Shown here one piece after another: positions 9,529 through 17,805 of a DNA stretch of 64,000 nucleotides (its first letter is position 1; each line of letters starts with the position of its first letter). The notes below the pieces were generated by a model. The model was not told the origin of the DNA. It ran no database searches and was given only the letters and a program-made list of their open reading frames with translations. The DNA comes from JBKEDS01 sp047975545 (lineage in GTDB: Bacteria; Bacteroidota; Bacteroidia; Flavobacteriales; Flavobacteriaceae): the NCBI GenBank assembly GCA_047975545.1, contig JBKEDS010000008.1, forward strand, positions 124,001-188,000, written 5' to 3'. The translations under genes were made by a program, and so were the position numbers.

Positions 9529-10836
9529 ATGAAAACAATTTTCAAAACATATTTGGCCTTGCTAAGCATTGTGTTAATTGCTTTTTCCTGTGACGACGAC
9601 ACAAACCACACCACGATTAACCCCAATGCAAGCACGACGGCTTCACTATCGACTACTTCGGTGGTTTTATCTAAAGACTCAGAAACCGAAACCGCTGCAA
9701 TTGTTTCCTGGACGGCTCCCGAATTAGGCTTCGATTCGGCCGCACCAACCTACCGCTTACTGTTAGATGTTGCGGGCGGCGACTTTTCATCGCCCGAATC
9801 ATTCACCGAAGTATCGGCGGTAACCGACACATTAACCCACCAAACCTTAAACACAAAGTTACTAAACTTAGGCTTGGAACCCGGAGTTGAAACTACTGTG
9901 GACATTGTTGTTCAGGTTATTTTAAGCAACGTAAATTCGCTATACTCCGAACCCGTAACGCTTACCGTAACGCCATACGCCGCTATTTTAGATTTATCTA
10001 CAACATGGGGCATCGTGGGCAGTGCGGCGCCAAACGGTTGGAATGGGCCGGACGCACCATTTTACCAAACCGGTACCGACGATGTATATGTTGCCTATGT
10101 TACCCTAACCGATGGCGAAATTAAATTTAGGGAAAATAATGCGTGGGACTTAAATTATGGCGATACTGGCGTTGACGGAACTTTAGATGCAGGAGGCGAT
10201 AACATTGCCGTTACAGCCGGAACCTACAAAATCACCTTCGATTTAAACAATCTTACTTACGAAATGGAAATTTATTCTTGGGGTATTACAGGTAGTGCCG
10301 CACCCAATGACTGGGCCGGGCCGGATGCTATATTGGAGTACGACCCAACATCCGACCAATGGCGTGCCTTGGTAACCCTTGCCGATGGTGAAATTAAATT
10401 TAGAACCAACAATGCTTGGACTTTAGATTATGGCGATACCGATGCCGACGGAACACTTGACCAAGGCGGTACCAATATTGCCGTAACCGCAGGCAACTAC
10501 CTTATTACCGCTAACTTTAACGATTTAACCTATACCCTTGAAGCCATAGATTTTTGGGGCATTGTAGGCAGCGCCACACCAAACGCTTGGGACGGCCCGG
10601 ATATTGCCTTAAAATTAGACTACTCCAGCGATGGCATGGTATGGTACAACGATAGTTTCGATTTAACCGATGGCGAAATTAAATTCAGGACCAACAGCAC
10701 TTGGACTTTGGATTATGGTGATACCGATGCCGATGGAACGCTAAACCAAGGCGGCACCAACATTGCCGTTACGGCAGGAAATTATGCCGTTAGTATTAAC
10801 CTTGAAGATTTAACGTATACGTTGGAAGAAAATTAA
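9529..10836 (+). CDS. susE: SusE/SusF-like surface lipoprotein with three tandem starch-binding-type domains
   Basis: A 435-residue lipoprotein with a lipobox at LIAFSC (Cys about residue 21) followed by DDD, a surface-export type signal. An N-terminal Ig-like SusE domain (about 30-150) is followed by three tandem repeats starting at residues 160 (WGIVGSAAPNGWNGPDA), 251 (WGITGSAAPNDWAGPDA) and 343 (WGIVGSATPNAWDGPDI). Each ends in a GEIKFR..N.W.LDYGDT..DGTL..GG.NIAVTAG..  block. SusE/SusF proteins hold starch at the cell surface through such CBM-like domains. It follows susD by 81 bases and is closed by a perfect terminator hairpin. Exact Sus paralogue identity (E or F) is not resolved. Confidence 0.9.
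   Translation: MKTIFKTYLALLSIVLIAFSCDDDTNHTTINPNASTTASLSTTSVVLSKDSETETAAIVSWTAPELGFDSAAPTYRLLLDVAGGDFSSPESFTEVSAVTDTLTHQTLNTKLLNLGLEPGVETTVDIVVQVILSNVNSLYSEPVTLTVTPYAAILDLSTTWGIVGSAAPNGWNGPDAPFYQTGTDDVYVAYVTLTDGEIKFRENNAWDLNYGDTGVDGTLDAGGDNIAVTAGTYKITFDLNNLTYEMEIYSWGITGSAAPNDWAGPDAILEYDPTSDQWRALVTLADGEIKFRTNNAWTLDYGDTDADGTLDQGGTNIAVTAGNYLITANFNDLTYTLEAIDFWGIVGSATPNAWDGPDIALKLDYSSDGMVWYNDSFDLTDGEIKFRTNSTWTLDYGDTDADGTLNQGGTNIAVTAGNYAVSINLEDLTYTLEEN
10006..10833 (+). repeat. three tandem approximately 91-residue repeats inside the SusE-like gene
   Basis: Units start at 10006, 10279 and 10555. The last two are very alike also at the DNA level, for example in the segments encoding GDTDADGTL and QGGTNIAVTAGNY. 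This points to internal duplication of the glycan-binding domain, with the second and third copies separating most recently. Confidence 0.8.
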
Positions 10837-10851
10837 TTATCAATAAACATT

Positions 10852-10884
10852 AAAAAAAGCCGTGGCCTCCCTACGGCTTTTTTT
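10852..10884 (+). terminator. strong intrinsic terminator after the SusE-like gene
   Basis: A7-GCCGT (10852-10863), a 9-base loop, then ACGGC-T7 (10873-10884): a perfect 12-bp stem with U-tract. It starts 15 bases after the SusE stop codon. It lies immediately before the amylase signal-peptide coding region, so the amylase needs read-through or its own start downstream. Confidence 0.88.
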
Positions 10885-10902
10885 AGCCAATCCTTAAAAG
10901 AA

Positions 10903-13746
10903 ATAAAAACAAACCTATTCCTATTATTTTCACTTCTTGCAACCTACGCTTTTGCGCAAGTATCGACCTCCCCTTCATTCCCCACTGAAGCTACCGAAAT
11001 AACAATAACCTTCGATGCCACTGGCACGGGTTTAGACGGTTATACCGGAAATGTATATGCCCATACGGGGCTTATTACCAATACCTCAGCAAACGACAAC
11101 GATTGGAAATACGTTATTGGTAGTTGGGGCGACAACAATGCCCAACCCTTGCTAACCAACACAGGCACCAACACCTACGAGTTAACCATAACACCCGAAT
11201 TACGTGCATATTATGGGGTAGCCGATGGCGAAAACGTTTCCAAAATTGCCATTTTATTTAGGAACAGTGCGGGCAATGCCCAAACCTCCAATTTTTATAT
11301 TACCGTTTATTCGGGCGATTTTACAGTTGAAATAACATCACCCGAAAACCAATCGGTTTACAACGTTAACGACGACATTACAATTAATGCGGCTTCTAAT
11401 TTTAGTTCAAATTTAGAATTGTTCGTAAATAATCAAAGCATACAAACCGCTTCAAGCTCAATTTCTATTTTATCTTCATATACATTTACAGCTTCGGGCA
11501 ACTACGACATTAAGGTTAACGCCACTTTAAACGGCACGACCATTACCGATAATATTTCGGTTTATGTAAACACCGCCACCGTAGAAGAAACATTGCCTTC
11601 GGGCTTAACAAACGGCATAAATTACGACGGTACCGACCCTACAAAGGCAACATTGGTATTGGACGCCCCACATAAAGAATTTGTGTACGTTGCGGGAAGT
11701 TTTAATGGCTGGAACCCTTTTTCTACAACCTACCAAATGAAAAAAGACCCCTCCGGCACAAAATTCTGGATAGAACTAACAGGGCTAACCGCAGGTACAG
11801 ATTACACTTACCAATACTGGGTTTACGATACCAACCCGCCAACAGGATCTTCGGAAGAGATTAAAATTGCCGACCCCTATTCAACCTTAATTTTGGACCC
11901 CGACAACGACCAATATATTACCAACTACCCCAACATACCAACTTATCCCTCGGGACAAAATGGTATTGTTACGGTTTTAAATACCCAAGAAACCGAGTAC
12001 ACTTGGCAAGTTGCCGACTTTGAAAGAACAGAACGGAACAATCTTGTTATATACGAAATGCTAATTCGCGACTTTACCGAGTCAAGCTCTTATGAAAGTG
12101 CCATAACCCGTTTGGACTATATAAAAGAACTTGGGGTAAACGCCATAGAACTCATGCCCGTAAACGAGTTTGAAGGCAATATTAGTTGGGGCTACAACCC
12201 GTCTTTTTACATGGCCTTAGATAAGGCTTACGGTACTAAAAACAACTTTAAAACATTTGTTGATGAATGCCACCAACGGGATATTGCCGTTATAGTCGAT
12301 GTTGTTTTTAACCATTCCTTCGGGCAATCGCCGTTAGTGCAAATGTATTGGGACAGCACCAACAACAGACCCGCCTCGGACAACCCTTATTATAACCAAA
12401 CCCATAATTTGGTTGATAATACAAGCGCCCATTGGGGTTACGATTTTAACCACGAATCCACCTATACAGTCAACTTCTTTAATGATGTTTTAACATACTG
12501 GATGAACGAATATAATATAGACGGTTTCCGTTTCGATTTCACCAAAGGGCTCTCGAACACGCTTTATTACGGCTCGGACAATTGGGCCAGTACTTATGAT
12601 GCCGATAGGATTGCAAACCTAAAAGCCTATGCCGACCATGTTTGGGCAAACGATGGCGCATCGACCAACGATGCTTATGTAATTTTTGAACATCTATCGG
12701 ACAACAATGAAGAAACCGAATTGGCCAACCACGGAATCATGCTTTGGGGCAACATGAACCACAGCTTTAACCAAAATACCATGGGCTGGAATACCGATGC
12801 CAGTATATCTTGGGTATCGCACAAAAACCGTGGGTGGACTTATGCCAATTTGGTTGGCTATATGGAAAGTCACGATGAAGAACGCCTAATGGTTAAAAAC
12901 GTGGCTTATGGAAATTCTTCCCAATCGCCAACTTACGACGTAAAAACTTTAAGTACGGCATTAGATAGGCAAGAAACCGCAGCCGTTGTACTTTATGCCA
13001 TCCCCGGCCCAAAAATGTTATGGCAATTTGGCGAACTTGGTTACGATAAAAGTATAAACTGCGAAGCCGACATTACAAATGGTAGTTGCAGAACGGACGT
13101 AAAACCATCGGCTTGGACCTTAGGCTACGATAGCCTTTCCGATAGATTGGATTTGTTCAATGTTACGGCAAGAATGATTGCCCTAAAAATCAACGAAGCT
13201 GTATTTCAAGGCGATTTTACAATAGAAGATTCGTACAACTCTAATGCGCTTATAAAACGTATTTACGTTTGGGACAACAATATTCCTGTTGAAGACCTTA
13301 AAAATGTAGTAATTGTTGCCAATTTCGACGTGGTAGACCAAAGCGTTGTACCTGGATTTCCCTTTGCAGGGAATTGGGTAAACCTAATGGACGAAACAAA
13401 CAGTACCGTTTTGGAGGTAACGGACACCTCGGCAGCCATTACCATTCCCGCAGGCGGGTTTATAATTTATGGCAATTCTACACCCGAAACTTTAAGCACG
13501 GATTACCCGGTTATAAAAAGCAATATTAAACTATACCCAAACCCAACTTACAACGCTTTCAAAATAAGCCAAAATGTAAAAACGGTTACTATCCATGATA
13601 TCACGGGCAAACTAATATCGACTTTCGAAGGCAATTTCAGCAAAGGATTTACTTTCGACATATCAAATCTTCCGCAGAATATTTATTTAGTGAAAATTAA
13701 AAGTACAGCAGGAGAACAAGCAACCAAAAAGTTAGTTAAAATGTAA
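10903..13746 (+). CDS. secreted GH13 alpha-amylase family enzyme with type IX secretion tail; apparent ATA start
   Basis: From the ATA at 10903 the frame reads KTNLFLLFSLLATYAFAQ, a clear signal peptide, and runs to 13746 (947 residues). No ATG, GTG or TTG exists in frame between the SusE stop and this signal peptide; the first such codon is a TTG at 11149, inside the mature protein. N-terminal beta-sandwich domains (to about residue 220) precede a CBM48-like module (VYVAGSFNGWNPF). The GH13 barrel follows, with VVFNHSF (about 464-470), GFRFDF (nucleophile Asp545), FEHL (acid Glu596) and ESHDEE (Asp658). The last 80 residues (YPVIKSNIKLYPNPTYNAFK to the final KKLVKM) form a Por-type sorting domain for the type IX system. 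It degrades starch-like glucans outside the cell, feeding SusCD. An intrinsic terminator lies 18 bases upstream of the ATA. Confidence 0.9.
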   Translation: MKTNLFLLFSLLATYAFAQVSTSPSFPTEATEITITFDATGTGLDGYTGNVYAHTGLITNTSANDNDWKYVIGSWGDNNAQPLLTNTGTNTYELTITPELRAYYGVADGENVSKIAILFRNSAGNAQTSNFYITVYSGDFTVEITSPENQSVYNVNDDITINAASNFSSNLELFVNNQSIQTASSSISILSSYTFTASGNYDIKVNATLNGTTITDNISVYVNTATVEETLPSGLTNGINYDGTDPTKATLVLDAPHKEFVYVAGSFNGWNPFSTTYQMKKDPSGTKFWIELTGLTAGTDYTYQYWVYDTNPPTGSSEEIKIADPYSTLILDPDNDQYITNYPNIPTYPSGQNGIVTVLNTQETEYTWQVADFERTERNNLVIYEMLIRDFTESSSYESAITRLDYIKELGVNAIELMPVNEFEGNISWGYNPSFYMALDKAYGTKNNFKTFVDECHQRDIAVIVDVVFNHSFGQSPLVQMYWDSTNNRPASDNPYYNQTHNLVDNTSAHWGYDFNHESTYTVNFFNDVLTYWMNEYNIDGFRFDFTKGLSNTLYYGSDNWASTYDADRIANLKAYADHVWANDGASTNDAYVIFEHLSDNNEETELANHGIMLWGNMNHSFNQNTMGWNTDASISWVSHKNRGWTYANLVGYMESHDEERLMVKNVAYGNSSQSPTYDVKTLSTALDRQETAAVVLYAIPGPKMLWQFGELGYDKSINCEADITNGSCRTDVKPSAWTLGYDSLSDRLDLFNVTARMIALKINEAVFQGDFTIEDSYNSNALIKRIYVWDNNIPVEDLKNVVIVANFDVVDQSVVPGFPFAGNWVNLMDETNSTVLEVTDTSAAITIPAGGFIIYGNSTPETLSTDYPVIKSNIKLYPNPTYNAFKISQNVKTVTIHDITGKLISTFEGNFSKGFTFDISNLPQNIYLVKIKSTAGEQATKKLVKM

Positions 13747-13773
13747 TCGCTATCAATTTATAACGACCAGAAT

Positions 13774-13807
13774 AAAAAAGAGGCCTTTTTGAAAAGCCTC
13801 TTTTTTT
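13774..13807. terminator. bidirectional intrinsic terminator between convergent genes
   Basis: A6-GAGGC (13774-13784) pairs with GCCTC-T7 (13796-13807), giving A and T tracts on both sides. It ends the amylase transcript on the plus strand and the arabinose operon on the minus strand, whose last gene stops at 13823. Confidence 0.85.
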
Positions 13808-13822
13808 ATCCGTTTATTTTCC

Positions 13823-15529
13823 TTACCAAAAATACCAGTAAAACACGCCTGTAATTAAAAGAATGATTATGGTATGGATAACATCCCAATGGTTCCAACT
13901 GGCCCTATTCTCCTTTATTTGCACTTCAGTTGCGGTACCAAACACCAAGCCTTGTATTTTTTCGGCACTTGGGGCTTCGGTAAACAAGCTAACAATAACA
14001 ACAACCAAAATACAAAACAGGAACATCCAACCACAGAAAAACAGCCAGTTTAAATCGTAAAATACGTATTTAAACAACGAATCGGCTGCTTCGGGCGCAC
14101 TGGTATAATAAATTTTAGCGCCTAAACGGGTTAGACCAATAACAAGACCCGATATTAAGCCCCACATACCGCCTTTAGCCGAGGTTTTTTTCCAAGTAAC
14201 CCCAAGTAAAAATGCTGCCGCAATACCCGGTGCCAAAACCGATTGTACATCCTGCAAATAGGTATAAAGCACATCGCCCACACTACGCATAATAGGAATC
14301 CAAAGGATACCCAAAACCACGATAACTATGGTTGCCATTTGGCCAATACGCACTAATTTTTTTTCTGGCGTAGTTGGCTTTATCTTTTTATAAAAATCGA
14401 TGGTAAACAACATGGCCGAAGAATTAAACAACGAAGCCAAGGAACTCATTAAAGCTGCCAAAATACCACAAACCACCAAACCTTTAACCCCTGCGGGCAG
14501 CAACTTGGCCACCATAGTCGGGAAAGCGGCGTCGGCATTGGCCACGCCACTACTTAAAAACGGCAAAAACCCTTCGCCTCCTCCGGCAATACTTTGTTGA
14601 TGGATAGCAAAAGCAATCATACCAGGAATTAAGAACAGGAAAACGGGCAATAGCTTTAAATAAGCACCGAATATGGTACCCCTGCGCGACTCTTTTAAGT
14701 TTTTGCCGGACAATACCCGTTGTACAATATACTGGTCGGTACACCAGTACCAAAACCCAATAATGGCCGAGCCCATTAAGGCACCCAACCACGGAAAATC
14801 GGGGTCGTTATTGTTTCGTATTAAACTGGTCATGGTATCGCCATAATCGTTTACAACCACGGCATTGGTAATGGCCATCATTTCATCCCAACCACCAAGC
14901 TCACGCAAACCCAGAACCACAATAATTAAAGAGCCAAGAAGCAAAATGGGCGTTTGCAGTACCGAAGTATAAAGTACCGATTTCATACCACCAAAAACGG
15001 TGTACAAAGCCGTAATAAGCACCAAACCTATGGCGGCAATCCAAAAGAAATCGATACCCCAAAGTGTTTCGATACCAAACACCTGCTGAAACACCAATCC
15101 ACCCGCGTATACCGTAACCGCTACTTTGGTTAGCACATAACTTATCAGTGAAATTACCGATAGTATGGTTCTGGATTGCGGGTTGTAGCGCCGCTCCAAG
15201 AATTCGGGCATGGTGTACACCATACTCCGGGTATAAAATGGCACGAACACCCAACCGAGAATTAAAATCATCCAGCCTTGGATTTCCCAATGCGCCATGG
15301 CCATCCCACTCGAAGCTCCGGCACCCGCCAAACCTATTAAGTGTTCCGAACCAATGTTTGAGGCAAAAATAGAAGCCCCAATAGCTATCCACGACGCATC
15401 GCGCCCACCGAGAAAATAATCGGCGGAATCGTTTTGTTTTTGTCGCACTACCCATACGATAATACCAATAAGTATAACGGCAAATACCGAAATTACTATC
15501 CAGTCTAAACTACCCAATCCTTGTTGCAT
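13823..15529 (-). CDS. sodium:solute symporter (SSS family, SGLT-like), probable L-arabinose transporter
   Basis: A 568-residue inner-membrane protein with about fourteen hydrophobic helices. The SSS signatures include DSADYFLGGRDASWIAIG in the first cytoplasmic loop, ASNIGSEHLIGLAGAGA in TM1-2 and GFWYWCTDQYIVQRVLSGKN, a well-known SGLT motif. It is the last gene of araB-araD-araA-SSS, 41 bases after araA. Bacteroides arabinose operons carry a symporter of this class at the equivalent place, so L-arabinose is the likely substrate. The family also moves glucose, galactose and myo-inositol, so this is context-based. Confidence 0.88.
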   Translation of the reverse strand: MQQGLGSLDWIVISVFAVILIGIIVWVVRQKQNDSADYFLGGRDASWIAIGASIFASNIGSEHLIGLAGAGASSGMAMAHWEIQGWMILILGWVFVPFYTRSMVYTMPEFLERRYNPQSRTILSVISLISYVLTKVAVTVYAGGLVFQQVFGIETLWGIDFFWIAAIGLVLITALYTVFGGMKSVLYTSVLQTPILLLGSLIIVVLGLRELGGWDEMMAITNAVVVNDYGDTMTSLIRNNNDPDFPWLGALMGSAIIGFWYWCTDQYIVQRVLSGKNLKESRRGTIFGAYLKLLPVFLFLIPGMIAFAIHQQSIAGGGEGFLPFLSSGVANADAAFPTMVAKLLPAGVKGLVVCGILAALMSSLASLFNSSAMLFTIDFYKKIKPTTPEKKLVRIGQMATIVIVVLGILWIPIMRSVGDVLYTYLQDVQSVLAPGIAAAFLLGVTWKKTSAKGGMWGLISGLVIGLTRLGAKIYYTSAPEAADSLFKYVFYDLNWLFFCGWMFLFCILVVVIVSLFTEAPSAEKIQGLVFGTATEVQIKENRASWNHWDVIHTIIILLITGVFYWYFW

Positions 15530-15570
15530 ATCAAATTTATTTAGTTGAAAATTAGTTTTTGGTTAACGTA

Positions 15571-17079
15571 TTATAAACGATGCTGAAACATGTTAAAATA
15601 TGCTTCGTTGGCATTCATGGTATCCTTAAAGCTGCGTATTTTGGTGGCCTCGTCTATTACCAATAATTCAATTCCGGCCATATCGGCAAAGTCTTCCATA
15701 TACTCGGTTGTTATGGCCTGCGAGTATACGGTGTGGTGTGCGCCTCCAGCCAAAATCCATGTTGTAGCGGCAATATCCAAACTTGGTTTGGCGTCCCAAA
15801 GCACACGGGCAACGGGCAATTTGGGTAGGTCGTGCATGGGTTTTACGGCCTCGACTTCGTTCACGATAAGCCTAAAACGGTTGCCCATATCGACCAATGA
15901 CGCATTTATAGCGGATCCTTCGGGCGAGTTAAACACCAAGCGCACGGGGTCGGCTTTTCCGCCAATACCCAACGGGTGGATTTCGCACGACGGTTTGGCA
16001 TCGGCAATGGTTGGGCAAATTTCCAACATGTGGGAACCTACAACATACGATTTATTTGGGGTGAAATGATAGGTGTAATCTTCCATAAACGATGTTCCGC
16101 CTTTCAACCCCTGAGCCATAACTTTTAAAACCCGTACCATGGCTGCCGTTTTCCAATCGCCTTCGCCCCCAAAGCCATAACCATCGGCCATTAAGCGCTG
16201 AACTGGCAAACCAGGCAATTGTTTAAGTGTTCCGAGGTTTTCAAAGGTATCGGTAAAAGCCTTAAAGCCACCTTCTTCGAGAAACCCCCGTAGGGCAATT
16301 TCAATTTTTGCGGCCTCGATAAGCGAGTTTCGCATGGAACCTCCTGCTTTTAGGCTATCGGCCAAGTTGTATTCCGCTTCGTAAACTTTTATTAAATCCT
16401 CCACCTGTTTTTCGGTTACGCTTTCAATACGGTTTGTAATATCGGAAGAGTCGTATCCGTTAACCGATACGCCAAAACGTATTTGGGCTTCTACCTTATC
16501 GCCTTCGGTTACGGCTACTTCACGCATATTATCGCCAATACGGGCTACTTTTAGGTGGTTCATTTCGTCCCATCCTAAAGCCACCCTGGACCAAATGCCT
16601 ATTTTTTTATGAACACGCTCTTCCTTCCAATGCCCAACAACCACTTTTCTTTTTATACGCATGCGCGACATGATGAAGCCAAACTCACGGTCGCCATGGG
16701 CAGATTGGTTTAGGTTCATAAAATCCATATCGATATCTTTCCACGGAATTTCGGCATTAAACTGCGTATGTAAGTGGCATATCGGTTTATTTAGAATACG
16801 TAATCCGTTAATCCACATTTTGGCAGGCGAAAAAGTGTGCATCCAGGTAATGATGCCAATACAGGCTTTTGTAGCATTTGCTGCTTCGCAAAGTTCCGTA
16901 ATTTCCGATGGTGTTTTTACTATTGGCTTAAACACTATTTTAACGGGTATTTCGCTTGAAGCGTCTAATCCCTTTGCTATTTCTTGTGAATCTTTTGCAA
17001 CTTGGTTTAAAGTTTCTTCTCCGTAGAGGTGTTGGCTTCCTGTTACAAACCAAACTTCTTTTTTAGATAAATCAATCAT
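15571..17079 (-). CDS. araA: L-arabinose isomerase
   Basis: A 502-residue cytoplasmic enzyme of the normal AraA length. The N-terminus KKEVWFVTGSQHLYGEETL is nearly diagnostic for AraA. The Mn-binding and substrate region includes GYGFGGEGDWKTAAMVR, SFMEDYTYHF and SHMLEICP, and the C-terminal motif GGAHHTVYS carries a conserved metal-ligand His. It converts L-arabinose to L-ribulose. It lies 25 bases downstream of araD in the same operon. No defects are seen. Confidence 0.98.
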   Translation of the reverse strand: MIDLSKKEVWFVTGSQHLYGEETLNQVAKDSQEIAKGLDASSEIPVKIVFKPIVKTPSEITELCEAANATKACIGIITWMHTFSPAKMWINGLRILNKPICHLHTQFNAEIPWKDIDMDFMNLNQSAHGDREFGFIMSRMRIKRKVVVGHWKEERVHKKIGIWSRVALGWDEMNHLKVARIGDNMREVAVTEGDKVEAQIRFGVSVNGYDSSDITNRIESVTEKQVEDLIKVYEAEYNLADSLKAGGSMRNSLIEAAKIEIALRGFLEEGGFKAFTDTFENLGTLKQLPGLPVQRLMADGYGFGGEGDWKTAAMVRVLKVMAQGLKGGTSFMEDYTYHFTPNKSYVVGSHMLEICPTIADAKPSCEIHPLGIGGKADPVRLVFNSPEGSAINASLVDMGNRFRLIVNEVEAVKPMHDLPKLPVARVLWDAKPSLDIAATTWILAGGAHHTVYSQAITTEYMEDFADMAGIELLVIDEATKIRSFKDTMNANEAYFNMFQHRL

Positions 17080-17104
17080 TTTTATTTAATATTTTATTTA
17101 GTTG

Positions 17105-17803
17105 TTATTGCCCGTAATAGGCGTTTTTTCCGTGTTTACGTTCAAAGTGTTTCTTTTTTAAAGCATCTTTTAAGGGCAATGCGTTAGGATTTATTTGCAG
17201 GGTTAGATAGGCCATTCGGGCGACTTCCTCGCAAACGGCACTGTTGTACACCGCTTTGGCTGCGGTTTTCCCCCAAGTAAACGGGGCATGGTTTCCCACG
17301 AGCACCATACCTATTTTGTTGTAATCCAGCCCACGTTCGTTAAGGTAATCTATAATTTGATAGCCTGTCATGTGTTCGTAATCGCCCTTAATATAATCAT
17401 CTTTCATAGGTGGCGCACAAGGTATATCGGCAATAAGGTGGTCGGCATGCGTGGTACCAAAAATAGGCACATCCTTTAGGGCTTGCGCCCATGCGGTTCC
17501 GTAGGTAGAATGTGTGTGTACCACCCCACCTATTTTATCCCATTCTTTATACAATACGGCATGGGTTTTTGTGTCGGACGACGGGCGCAAACTGCCCTCG
17601 ACTATTTTGGCATCGAAATCGCAAATAACCATTTGCTCGGGTTTTAAATCGGCATAAGGCACGCCACTGGGCTTTATGGCAAAAACGCCTTTGTTCCTAT
17701 CGGCCGCGCTGGCATTGCCAAAGGTAAACAGTACCAAGCCCAGTTCGGGAAGCTGCATATTGGCTTCGTAGGCTTCTTCTTTTAATGTTTTGTAACTACT
17801 CAT
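17105..17803 (-). CDS. araD: L-ribulose-5-phosphate 4-epimerase
   Basis: A 232-residue class II aldolase/epimerase-fold protein. The Zn site is formed by the His pair of HTHSTYGTAWAQ and by the downstream HADHLIADIPCAPPM region; the C-terminal GKTAAKAVYNSAVCEEVA segment is typical of AraD/UlaF. It turns L-ribulose-5-phosphate into D-xylulose-5-phosphate, the entry to the pentose phosphate pathway, where the nearby transketolase and transaldolase act. The gene starts two bases after the araB stop codon. UlaF-type activity is an alternative on fold alone, but the operon decides for AraD. Confidence 0.96.
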   Translation of the reverse strand: MSSYKTLKEEAYEANMQLPELGLVLFTFGNASAADRNKGVFAIKPSGVPYADLKPEQMVICDFDAKIVEGSLRPSSDTKTHAVLYKEWDKIGGVVHTHSTYGTAWAQALKDVPIFGTTHADHLIADIPCAPPMKDDYIKGDYEHMTGYQIIDYLNERGLDYNKIGMVLVGNHAPFTWGKTAAKAVYNSAVCEEVARMAYLTLQINPNALPLKDALKKKHFERKHGKNAYYGQ

Positions 17804-17805
17804 AA

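Noticed and set aside
9529..13746. SusE-amylase fusion by read-through of the TAA at 10834
   Set aside because: The frames match, but the amylase part begins with its own signal peptide and a terminator hairpin lies between, so separate proteins are far more likely.
14550..15455. Alternative minus-strand frames inside the sodium symporter gene
   Set aside because: They overlap a full-length, motif-rich SSS gene in another frame and have no recognisable features.
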